Of a stretch of DNA of 64,000 nt, positions 49,936 to 57,637 are shown one piece after another. Every line of letters starts with the position of its first letter. Position 1 is the first letter of the stretch. The DNA is from Burkholderiales bacterium UBA1834 (GTDB lineage Bacteria; Pseudomonadota; Gammaproteobacteria; Burkholderiales; Burkholderiaceae_C): the NCBI GenBank assembly GCA_002339015.1, contig DDJC01000062.1, forward strand, positions 61,906-125,905, given 5' to 3'. Below the pieces are notes generated by a model. The model saw nothing but the letters and a program-made list of their open reading frames with translations. It did not search any database and was not told the DNA's origin. The position numbers and the translations under genes are program-made.

Positions 49936-51252
49936 ATGACGCCGACCATTCCGGCCACTGAGGCCAGTGCCGCGCCTCAGCCACCGCGCAACAAGCCCTC
50001 CACGGTGCTGTTTGCCAGCCTGATCGGCACCACGGTCGAGTTTTTCGACTTCTACATCTATGCCACCGCCGCAGTGCTGGTGTTTCCCAAGCTGTTCTTC
50101 CCCTCGTCGGACCCGACGGCGGCGACGCTGCAGTCGCTGATCACCTTCGCGCTGGCCTTCTTCGCGCGGCCCGTGGGCTCGGCGGTGTTCGGGCATTTCG
50201 GTGACCGCATCGGCCGCAAGGCCACGCTGGTGGGCGCACTGCTCACCATGGGCCTGTCCACCGTGGCCATCGGCCTGCTGCCCTCCTATGCGGCCATCGG
50301 TACGCTGGCGCCGTTGCTGCTGGCGATCTGCCGCTTCGGCCAGGGCTTCGGCCTGGGCGGTGAATGGGGTGGCGCCGTGCTGCTGGCCACCGAGAACGCC
50401 CCGCCCGGCAAGCGCGCCTGGTACGGCATGTTCCCGCAGCTGGGCGCGCCCATTGGCTTTTTCCTGTCGGGCGGCATCTTCCTGTGGCTGGGCGAAGTGC
50501 TCACCGAAGAGCAGTTTTTCAGCTTCGGCTGGCGCATTCCCTTCATCGCCAGCGCGCTGCTGGTGCTGGTGGGCCTGTGGGTGCGTTTCCGCATCGCCGA
50601 GACGCCGGTGTTCCAGAACGTGCTGGACCACGATACCCGCGTGAAGGTGCCGGTAGTGACCGTGTTCAAGGCGCACACGCGCGTGCTGGTGCTGGGCACG
50701 CTGGCGGCGCTGGCCACCTTCGTGCTGTTCTACCTGATGACGGTGTTCGCGCTGAGCTGGGGCACCACGGCGCTGAAGTACACGCGCCGCGAGTTCCTGG
50801 AGATCCAGCTGTTCTCCGTGCTGTTCTTCGCGCTGTGCATCCCGCTGTCTGCGGTGCTGGCCGACCGCTTCGGGCGGCGCCTGACGCTGATCGTGGTGTC
50901 GACGGCGATCGTGGTCTACGGCTTCCTGATGGCACCGATGTTCGCCTCGGGCAATGTGCTGGGCGTGACCCTGTTCCTGTCAGTGGGCCTGGGCCTGATG
51001 GGCCTGACCTACGGCCCGCTGGGCACCTACCTGTCCGAGCTGTTCCCGACCGCGGTGCGCTACACGGGCTCGTCGATGACCTTCAACTTTGCCGGCATCC
51101 TGGGCGCCTCGCTGGCACCCTACGCGGCCACAGCGCTGGCCAGCACCCATGGACTGGGCGCAGTGGGCTATTACCTGTCCATCTCGGCAGGGATCAGCCT
51201 GGTGGCTTTGCTGCTGGCCGGACGCTCCAGCGAGGGCGACTTCAACGCCTGA
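49936..51252 (+). CDS. MHS-family metabolite:proton symporter (MFS)
   Basis: 438 residues from ATG 49936, the start of the conserved N-terminus after a short polar tail. Twelve membrane helices are evident. MFS motifs: FGDRIGRKATL in the loop between helices 2 and 3, RFGQGFGLGGEWGG in helix 4/5, DRFGRR in the second-half loop and GPLGTYLSELFPTAVRYTGSS. This set places it in the ProP/ShiA/KgtP-like metabolite:H+ symporter group. The substrate (a carboxylate or osmolyte) cannot be told. Its 3' end overlaps the converging chemoreceptor gene by 82 bases. Confidence 0.9.
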   Translation: MTPTIPATEASAAPQPPRNKPSTVLFASLIGTTVEFFDFYIYATAAVLVFPKLFFPSSDPTAATLQSLITFALAFFARPVGSAVFGHFGDRIGRKATLVGALLTMGLSTVAIGLLPSYAAIGTLAPLLLAICRFGQGFGLGGEWGGAVLLATENAPPGKRAWYGMFPQLGAPIGFFLSGGIFLWLGEVLTEEQFFSFGWRIPFIASALLVLVGLWVRFRIAETPVFQNVLDHDTRVKVPVVTVFKAHTRVLVLGTLAALATFVLFYLMTVFALSWGTTALKYTRREFLEIQLFSVLFFALCIPLSAVLADRFGRRLTLIVVSTAIVVYGFLMAPMFASGNVLGVTLFLSVGLGLMGLTYGPLGTYLSELFPTAVRYTGSSMTFNFAGILGASLAPYAATALASTHGLGAVGYYLSISAGISLVALLLAGRSSEGDFNA

Positions 51253-52916
51253 CCCTGGCTGTACGCTGGCAGTGCGCGTGCCTGGGGCTGACGGCCCACA
51301 GGCCGCGCGGCGCCAAGCAACTCTGCCTGGGACGCGTGGTGGTGCAAGGCCATGCCGGTGTCGCGCAGCTTGAAGGCCGAGATCACGCCCTGCAGCGCGG
51401 CGGCCTGCTGGCGCAGGCTTTCCGCGGCGGCGGCGCTTTCTTCCACCAGGGCAGCATTCTGCTGCGTGCCGTGGTCCAGCGAGGCCACGGCCTGGTTCAC
51501 TTCGCCGATGCCCACGCTTTGCTCGTTCGTGGACGCATTGACTTCCGCGATCAGGTCGTTCATGCGGCCTACCTGGGTCACGATGTCGTGCATGGTGGCG
51601 CCGGCCTCATCGACCAGGCGGCTGCCGGTCTCGACCTTCTCGTTGCTGTCGGTGATCAACTGCTTGATTTCCTTGGCGGCCTGGGCGCTGCGCTGGGCCA
51701 GCGTGCGCACTTCGCCGGCCACCACGGCGAAGCCTCGGCCCTGTTCACCCGCCCGGGCGGCTTCCACCGCCGCGTTGAGCGCCAGGATGTTGGTCTGGAA
51801 GGCAATGCCGTCGATCACGCCGATGATGTCGGCGATCTTGTGGCTGGCCTGGGTGATGTCGCCCATGGTGTGCATCACGCGCTCGACCACCTGACCACCG
51901 CGCCCGGCCACATCGGCGGCCGAGGCGGCCAGCACGCTGGCCTGACGGGAGCTGTCGGCGTTGTGCTGCACGGTGCTGGTCATCTCCTGCATGGACGCGG
52001 CGGTCTGCTGCAGGGCGCTGGCCTGACGCTCGGTGCGGCTGGACAGGTCCATGTTGCCCGTGGCGATTTCGGTGGACGCGATGGCGATGCTGTCGGCGGC
52101 CTGGCGCACCTGCCCCACCATGCCGACGAGGCTCTCGTTCATGCGCTTGAGCGCGTTCAGCAGTTGGCCTGTCTCGTCGCCACGGTCGACGACGATGTCG
52201 GTGCGCAGATCGCCAGCGGCCACGGCCTCGGCCAGGCGCACGGCGCGGTTGAGCGGCCGGGTCACGCCGTTGCTCAGCATCCAGCCCATCGTGGTGGCGG
52301 CGAGCAGGGCGATCAGGCAGGCGGCCAGCATCAGGGCCTGGTCCTGGCTGTAGGCGTCCTCGGCGGCGTGGGCGCGGGCCACGGCCTGGTCGTGCTCATG
52401 CTCGACGAAATCATTGGTGGCGGTGAGCAATTGGGCCAGCAGCGGGCGGCATTGCTCGTTCATGCGGGCCACGGCCTCCTCGCGCTGACCCTCGAGTTCC
52501 AGCCCCACGATCTCACCGGCCACGGCGCGGTATTTCTCTTCGATCTGGGCGATGGTGGCGACCATGTCGCGGTCCTGAGCGGTGGCATCGCCACGGGAGA
52601 CAGCGGTGTGCAGGTTCTTGACGGCCTCGTCCATATCCTGCTGGGCTTTGGTGATGGCGGCCTGTTCCAGCGCGCGGTCGGCTGGTTTCGTCACCAGCAC
52701 CAGATTGCGTGCAGCGATGGCACGGCGGGTGGCCGCGCCCCGCACCGCGGTGGCCAGGCGTTCGCGCTCGTTGGCGCCTTGGAGGTAGTCGGAGAAGCGG
52801 TTGTTGGCGCGGCTGAGGGAGCTCAAGGCCAGCGCGGAGACCAGCAGGACGACGGTGGCCAGGCAGATGAAGCCGAGCATCAGCTTGGTTTTGATGCGCA
52901 TGTGATTGATGGCCAT
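51171..52916 (-). CDS. Methyl-accepting chemotaxis protein (transmembrane receptor)
   Basis: 581 residues from ATG 52916. One membrane helix at about 11-31, a helical periplasmic 4HB_MCP domain to about 190, a second membrane helix (ALMLAACLIALLAATTMGWML), a HAMP domain (RPLNRAVRLAEAVAAGDL) and a long signalling coiled coil with the hairpin tip FQTNILALNAAVEAARAGEQ followed by GRGFAVVAGEVRTLAQRS. The last about 60 residues are a disordered tail without the NWETF-type CheR docking peptide. The stop lies inside the converging transporter gene. A GCCGATAG box upstream (53037-53044) may be part of a sigma-28 promoter. Confidence 0.92.
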   Translation of the reverse strand: MAINHMRIKTKLMLGFICLATVVLLVSALALSSLSRANNRFSDYLQGANERERLATAVRGAATRRAIAARNLVLVTKPADRALEQAAITKAQQDMDEAVKNLHTAVSRGDATAQDRDMVATIAQIEEKYRAVAGEIVGLELEGQREEAVARMNEQCRPLLAQLLTATNDFVEHEHDQAVARAHAAEDAYSQDQALMLAACLIALLAATTMGWMLSNGVTRPLNRAVRLAEAVAAGDLRTDIVVDRGDETGQLLNALKRMNESLVGMVGQVRQAADSIAIASTEIATGNMDLSSRTERQASALQQTAASMQEMTSTVQHNADSSRQASVLAASAADVAGRGGQVVERVMHTMGDITQASHKIADIIGVIDGIAFQTNILALNAAVEAARAGEQGRGFAVVAGEVRTLAQRSAQAAKEIKQLITDSNEKVETGSRLVDEAGATMHDIVTQVGRMNDLIAEVNASTNEQSVGIGEVNQAVASLDHGTQQNAALVEESAAAAESLRQQAAALQGVISAFKLRDTGMALHHHASQAELLGAARPVGRQPQARALPAYSQGQALKSPSLERPASSKATRLIPAEMDR

Positions 52917-53036
52917 CGAGGCTCCCTGTGACGTCTTGTGCCAGAGTGCCCGGTGGAACCTCTCATGCGGCGTCCGGGCAGGGCCAGCATGGCGTGGCTG
53001 CATGGCGTGGAATGAGCGTGTGCAGCAACCAACGCA

Positions 53037-53063
53037 CTATCGGCAGGACAAATGGCCGATGAA
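53037..53063 (-). promoter_or_regulatory. Possible sigma-28 promoter for the chemoreceptor gene
   Basis: Reading leftward, GCCGATAG (53044-53037) fits the FliA -10 in 7 of 8 bases. The -35 at N11 spacing reads TTCATCGG and is poor. Confidence 0.35.
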
Positions 53064-53216
53064 CCCTGAAAAAGAAGATTTCAGGCCTTTCAGGGATGTA
53101 TCAGGAGTTTTCCTTGCCAATCGCAAGACCCTGCTGGCAACGTGCTCGGGGGCCCACGCTCTCGTGCACAGTGATGTACTGACGGGACGCTGAAACCCTG
53201 CGCATGGCAGGGCGGT

Positions 53217-53243
53217 TCAATTGTGCGCATCCTGAACCGATAT
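53217..53243 (+). promoter_or_regulatory. Possible sigma-28 promoter of the che operon
   Basis: TCAATTGT (53217-53224), an 11-base spacer and ACCGATAT (53236-53243). The -10 fits FliA in 6 of 8 bases; the -35 in TCAA. It lies 128 bases before the first che gene. Confidence 0.4.
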
Positions 53244-53370
53244 CGCACTCAAGTGCAGCAGTCGGGCGCTTGTGCTTTTGTGATCCCTCGCTGAAGCGAT
53301 GGACATGGAAGACCCCGGCAAGCGGGTTGAGCTTGCACCACGCTGTTGACAAAGCAAAGGGAGTGCAGTC

Positions 53371-54615
53371 TTGAAAAGCTTGACCGACCGCAGCCGCTGG
53401 CCCATGGCCTATCCGGTGGTGATCGCCCTGTGTGGTGGCCTTGCGCTGATGCTCTACACCCAGGGGCATTGGGGAAGCTGGCTGGTGGCCGCTGCCCTGC
53501 TCGTGGCCGGCGTGCTGGCTGCGCGCCATACGTGGCGCGCGCTGGCCAGGCCTGTCGACGGGCTGCGTGAATACATGGACACCCGCCAGAACTTTGGAGA
53601 GGCGGTTGCCCCGGTGTGGACCGCGCAGATCGAGACCTCGCGCCAGCAGATGGAAGCGGCGATTTCGGCCTTGTCATCGCGATTCGCCGGCATTGTCAAC
53701 AAGCTGGACAGCGCCGTGCAGACCACCAGCGCCACCACGGCCTCCATCGATGATCAGGAACAGGGTTTGCTGGCGGTGTTCGCGCGCAGCGAGCACGAGC
53801 TGGGTGTTGTCGTCTCCAACCTCGAATCGGCGATGAACAGCAAGACGGAAATGCTTCACAAGGTGCAGAGCCTCAACCAGTTCGTCCAGGAACTGCAGCA
53901 GATGGCCACCGACGTGGCCAGCATTGCGTGGCAGACCAATCTGCTGGCCATCAACGCGGCCATCGAAGCTGCCCATGCAGGCGAGAACGGCAGGGGTTTC
54001 GGTGTGCTGGCCCAGGAGGTGCGCAAGCTGTCTTCCCTGTCGGGCGACACCGGCCGGCGCATCACGGAGAAGGTGGCCTTGATCAACGCAGCCATCCTGC
54101 AGACGCGCCAAGCCGCGGAGGCCACTGCCGCGCAAGAGAGCGAGGCCATGGCGCGCTCGCAAGGCACCATCGCCAGTGTGCTGGGCGAGCTGCGCACGGT
54201 GACCACCTCGCTGGCAGCATCGACAGGTCTGCTGCGCGAGGGCAGCGAGGACATCAAGGGTGAAATCTCCGAAGCTCTGGTGCAGTTGCAGTTTCAGGAC
54301 CGTGTCAGCCAGATCATGAGCCATGTGCGGCACAACATCGACCGGTTGCCCGCGGTGCTGGACGACAACCGCCGCCAGACGGAGGCCACGGGGCAACTGC
54401 AGCCGCTGGACCCCGGGCCCCTGCTGGACGAACTGGCCAGCACCTATGCCATGCGCGAGGAGCGTGCCATCCACCATGACCGGAGCCAGGGCCGCGCCCG
54501 TGTCGTGCCTGCGCAATTGGGTGGTGCGAGCCCCACAGGGCCGGCGCTGCCGCCCAGTGCGCCGCCCGCCAGCGCCAACGCCGCCGCGGCCGACGACGAG
54601 GTGACCTTCTTCTGA
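53371..54615 (+). CDS. Chemoreceptor-like membrane signalling protein, first gene of the che operon
   Basis: 414 residues from TTG 53371, with AAAGGGAG seven bases upstream and no ATG alternative nearby. Two adjacent N-terminal membrane helices (AYPVVIALCGGLALMLY and WLVAAALLVAGVLAA) with almost no periplasmic part, then a coiled coil with the receptor tip WQTNLLAINAAIEAAHAGEN, GRGFGVLAQEVRKLS. After the tip comes LQFQDRVSQIMSHVRHNI, a segment I associate with this short receptor class. The C-terminus is a Pro/Ala-rich linker ending DDEVTFF. It has no ligand domain, so it may sense cytoplasmic or membrane state. cheY follows after 54 bases. Confidence 0.85.
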   Translation: MKSLTDRSRWPMAYPVVIALCGGLALMLYTQGHWGSWLVAAALLVAGVLAARHTWRALARPVDGLREYMDTRQNFGEAVAPVWTAQIETSRQQMEAAISALSSRFAGIVNKLDSAVQTTSATTASIDDQEQGLLAVFARSEHELGVVVSNLESAMNSKTEMLHKVQSLNQFVQELQQMATDVASIAWQTNLLAINAAIEAAHAGENGRGFGVLAQEVRKLSSLSGDTGRRITEKVALINAAILQTRQAAEATAAQESEAMARSQGTIASVLGELRTVTTSLAASTGLLREGSEDIKGEISEALVQLQFQDRVSQIMSHVRHNIDRLPAVLDDNRRQTEATGQLQPLDPGPLLDELASTYAMREERAIHHDRSQGRARVVPAQLGGASPTGPALPPSAPPASANAAAADDEVTFF

Positions 54616-54669
54616 CGGGCAGAGCAAGGTCCGCCGACAGCACACGATGAACAAGGAGAGGAGAAACGA

Positions 54670-55038
54670 ATGGCCAAGACCATCATGATCGTCGACGATT
54701 CGTCATCGCTGCGGGTGATCGTCGGCATTGCCCTCAAGGGCGCGGGCTACGACGTCATCGAAGGCAGCGATGGCAAGGATGCGCTGACCAAGCTGACAGG
54801 GCAGAAAGTGCACCTGATCGTCAGCGATGTGAACATGCCCAACATGGACGGCATCAGTTTCGTGCGGGCGGTCAAGCAACTGCCGGCCTACAAGTTCACG
54901 CCCATCGTGATGCTGACCACCGAATCGCAGGATGCCAAGAAGAAGGAGGGGCAGGAGGCGGGCGCCAAGGCCTGGGTGCTCAAACCGTTCAAGCCCGAAC
55001 AGTTGCTGGCGGTGGTGCAGAAGCTGGTGCTGCCATGA
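54670..55038 (+). CDS. cheY: CheY-type single-domain response regulator
   Basis: 122 residues, ATG 54670 with AAGGAGAGGAG upstream. The receiver signature is intact: acidic pair in MIVDDSSSLR (Asp9, Asp10), phospho-acceptor Asp54 in LIVSDVNMPNMDG, Thr in VMLTTES and Lys in VLKPFKP. Without an output domain it should shuttle phosphate from CheA to the flagellar motor or another target. The stop overlaps the ATG of the STAS gene (ATGA). Confidence 0.93.
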   Translation: MAKTIMIVDDSSSLRVIVGIALKGAGYDVIEGSDGKDALTKLTGQKVHLIVSDVNMPNMDGISFVRAVKQLPAYKFTPIVMLTTESQDAKKKEGQEAGAKAWVLKPFKPEQLLAVVQKLVLP

Positions 55039-55352
55039 GCGGCAACGATCAGGCCGGCGCACGGAATGGGGTGCTCCGGCTCGACGGCGAGATGACCATC
55101 TACCGGGCGGCTGAGCTCAAGGGTTTGCTGCTGGGCGCCCTCGCCGGGCAGCGCGCGCTGGAGATCGACCTGGCCGATGTGAGCGAGATCGACAGCGCAG
55201 GCGTGCAGTTGCTGGTGATGGCCAAGCAGGCCGCACAGGCACAGGGGATCGAACTGCGCCTGGTGCGACACAGCCCGCCTGTGATCGATGTGTTCGAGCT
55301 GCTTGATCTGGCCGGGCACTTCGGTGATCCGCTGCTGGTTCCAGCTGCGTGA
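55035..55352 (+). CDS. STAS-domain protein (anti-sigma-factor-antagonist-like) in the che operon
   Basis: 105 residues; ATG 55035 overlaps the cheY stop. STAS fold: GVLRLDGEMTIYRAAELKGLL, then LEIDLADVSEIDSAGVQLLVMAKQAA with the phospho-site Ser in IDSAGVQLL, as in SpoIIAA. STAS proteins in che clusters are less common than CheW or CheY; possible roles are phosphorylation-linked partner switching or a cluster scaffold. cheA follows 28 bases later. Confidence 0.88.
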   Translation: MSGNDQAGARNGVLRLDGEMTIYRAAELKGLLLGALAGQRALEIDLADVSEIDSAGVQLLVMAKQAAQAQGIELRLVRHSPPVIDVFELLDLAGHFGDPLLVPAA

Positions 55353-55380
55353 GCCAGCCAATAAGGGCAAGGAGGAGGAC

Positions 55381-57573
55381 ATGAACATCGATCAGGTCTT
55401 GCATGCGTTCATCACCGAAAGCCGGGAGTTGCTGGAATCGATGGAGACAGCCCTGCTGGGGCTGGACCAGGCCGAGGGTGACACACGGGCCGAGTACATC
55501 AACGCCATCTTCCGTGCGGCACACACCATCAAGGGCTCCGCGGGCCTGTTCGGCCTTGACCGCATCGTGCGTTTCACCCACGTGGTCGAGAGTGTGCTGG
55601 ACCGGGTTCGCGACGGCGATCTGGCGCCGGACGGTCCACTGATCGAGCTGCTGCTGGCCTGCCGGGACCACATGGCCGCGCTGGTGGAGGCCGCAGAGGC
55701 GGCCATGGGTGACCCAGCCGCGGAGGCGGCGCAGGCGGGCGAGGCACTGGTGGTGCGCCTGGGCGACTACCTGGCGCACCGGCCCGGTCCCGAGGCACAC
55801 GCCGCGTCGGCGGGCGCCAGGGCTCTGGCACCCCTTCCGCAAGGTGCCTTCGAGCGCGTGGACCGCGAGGGCACCTCCGCTGAGCACTGGCACATCTCGT
55901 TGCGCTTCGGCCCGGATGTGCTGCGCAACGGCATGGACCCGCTGTCCTTTCTCCGTTACCTGGGCACGATGGGTCGCATCGTCGGCATCGTGACCCTGCA
56001 CGACGCCATGCCGCCGCCGGCCGAGATGGACCCGGAATCATGCTACCTGGGCTTCGAGATCGCCTTTCAGAGTGAGGCCAGCAAGGCGCAGATCGAAGGG
56101 GCCTTCGAGTTCGTGCTGGACGATTGCCAGCTACGCATCCTGCCACCCCACAGCCTGGTGTCCGAGTATGTGCAGCTGATCCAGGCCCTGCCCGAGGACA
56201 CCAGTCGCCTGGGCGAGATTCTGCTGCGCTGCGGCTCCCTGACCCAGCATGAACTGGATGCCGCGCTGGCACTGCAGGCGCGCGCCGAACCGGAGGTGGC
56301 CCCCCGCATCGGGGAGATCCTGGTGGAACAGGGCCAGGTGCCGCCCGCCGTGGTGGCCGCCGCTCTGAGCAAGCAGCGCCAGGCCAAGGACGGCCGTGCG
56401 CAGGAGAGCCAATCCATCCGTGTGGATGCCGACAAGCTCGACCGCCTGATCAACCTGGTGGGTGAGCTGATCATTGCCTCGGCCAGCGCCAACCTCGTGG
56501 CGCGCGCCAGCCGCATATCGGCGCTGGACGAGGCACACTCGGTGCTCTCCAGCCTGGTGGAGGAAGTGCGCGACAGCGCGCTGCAGCTGCGCATGGTCAA
56601 GATCGGTGCCACCTTCACACGCTTTCAGCGCGTGGTGCACGATGTGGCGCGCGAGCTTGGAAAGGACATTGCCCTGGCGGTCAGTGGCGAGGATACCGAG
56701 CTGGACAAGACCGTGGTCGAGAAGATCGGTGATCCGCTGACCCACCTGGTGCGCAACGCCATGGACCATGGGATCGAACCGGCCGAGGTGCGTGTGGCGC
56801 GCGGCAAGCCTGCCAAGGGCACGGTGCGCCTGAATGCCTACCACGACTCGGGGAGCATCGTGATCGAGGTGGGCGATGATGGCGGCGGTCTCAAGCGCGA
56901 GCGCATCTTGGCCAAGGCGCTGGAGCGCGGCCTGGTCGAGCCGGGCAAGGTGTTGAGCGACAGCGAGATCTACGGGCTGGTCTTCGAGCCGGGATTTTCC
57001 ACCGCCGAGCAGGTGACCAATCTCTCCGGACGTGGCGTAGGCATGGACGTGGTCAAGCGCAACATCACTGCCCTGCGCGGCAGTGTGCACATCGACAGTG
57101 CCGAAGGCGTGGGGACCACCGTCACGGTCCGGCTGCCGCTGACACTGGCCATCATCAACGGTTTCCAGGTGGGTGTGGGGAGATCCATCTTCGTGGTGCC
57201 GATGGACATGGTCGAAGAGTGCATTGCCTTCTCGGCCGAAGATGGCCGGGACTACACCAACCTGCGCGGCCAGGTGCTGCCCTTCGTGCGGCTGCGCGAA
57301 CTGTTCGGTATCGAGGGGCCGGTGTCGGCCCGGCAGAACATCGTGGTCGTGCGCCACGCGGGTCAGCGTGCCGGCCTGGTGGTGGACACGCTGCTGGGCG
57401 AGTTCCAGACCGTGATCAAGCCCTTGAGCCGCCTGTTTGCCCAAGTGCGTGGCATCAGCGGCTCCAGCATCCGCGGCGGTGGCGATGTGGCGCTGATCCT
57501 GGATGTGCCGGCCCTGCTGCAGCATGTTCAGGAAGGCGTGGTGGTGGAAGTGCCGCCGATGGTGCCTTCCTGA
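55381..57573 (+). CDS. cheA: CheA histidine kinase with tandem MshEN-like repeats
   Basis: 730 residues, ATG 55381 with AAGGAGGAGGAC upstream. Hpt domain: His48 in IFRAAHTIKGSAGLFGL. Residues about 168-255 are a P2-like domain (HWHISLRFGPDVLRNGMDPL). Then two 24-residue repeats at 276-299 and 309-332 of the form R(L/I)GEIL..xG......L/V...L..Q, the MshEN pattern known from T2SS ATPases that bind c-di-GMP. P3 dimerisation (QSIRVDADKLDRLINLVGEL), P4 ATPase (HLVRNAMDHGIE, VGDDGGGL, GRGVGMDVVKRN) and P5 CheW-like domain follow. Kinase residues are intact. It should phosphorylate CheY and CheB; c-di-GMP input is an inference. Confidence 0.93.
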   Translation: MNIDQVLHAFITESRELLESMETALLGLDQAEGDTRAEYINAIFRAAHTIKGSAGLFGLDRIVRFTHVVESVLDRVRDGDLAPDGPLIELLLACRDHMAALVEAAEAAMGDPAAEAAQAGEALVVRLGDYLAHRPGPEAHAASAGARALAPLPQGAFERVDREGTSAEHWHISLRFGPDVLRNGMDPLSFLRYLGTMGRIVGIVTLHDAMPPPAEMDPESCYLGFEIAFQSEASKAQIEGAFEFVLDDCQLRILPPHSLVSEYVQLIQALPEDTSRLGEILLRCGSLTQHELDAALALQARAEPEVAPRIGEILVEQGQVPPAVVAAALSKQRQAKDGRAQESQSIRVDADKLDRLINLVGELIIASASANLVARASRISALDEAHSVLSSLVEEVRDSALQLRMVKIGATFTRFQRVVHDVARELGKDIALAVSGEDTELDKTVVEKIGDPLTHLVRNAMDHGIEPAEVRVARGKPAKGTVRLNAYHDSGSIVIEVGDDGGGLKRERILAKALERGLVEPGKVLSDSEIYGLVFEPGFSTAEQVTNLSGRGVGMDVVKRNITALRGSVHIDSAEGVGTTVTVRLPLTLAIINGFQVGVGRSIFVVPMDMVEECIAFSAEDGRDYTNLRGQVLPFVRLRELFGIEGPVSARQNIVVVRHAGQRAGLVVDTLLGEFQTVIKPLSRLFAQVRGISGSSIRGGGDVALILDVPALLQHVQEGVVVEVPPMVPS
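56206..56376 (+). other. MshEN-like double repeat inside cheA
   Basis: Encodes residues 276-332. Repeat 1 has R276, L277, G278, G285, L292, L296 and Q299; repeat 2 has R309, I310, G311, G318, V325, L329 and Q332, with a 9-residue spacer. From memory the c-di-GMP motif is RLGxxxxxxGxxxxxxLxxxLxxQ; V325 departs only mildly. Confidence 0.7.
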
Positions 57574-57637
57574 TGCGGGCAGGCCCCTTCGAGAAACCCA
57601 ACCGCCCCTTCGCAATCATCCCAAAGAGAGGTCCAGC

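Larger units (their letters stand above)
52917..53370. other. Divergent regulatory gap between chemoreceptor and che operon
   Basis: No convincing gene in 454 bases. It contains the sigma-28-like elements listed separately and an inverted repeat CCTGAAA ... TTTCAGG (53065-53085), followed at once by a third CCTTTCAGG copy. Short open frames here lack ribosome sites. Confidence 0.6.

Noticed and set aside
50364..52931. 855-residue plus-strand frame over transporter end and chemoreceptor
   Set aside because: Gly/His/Arg-rich shadow; the true frames are the MHS symporter (plus) and receptor (minus).
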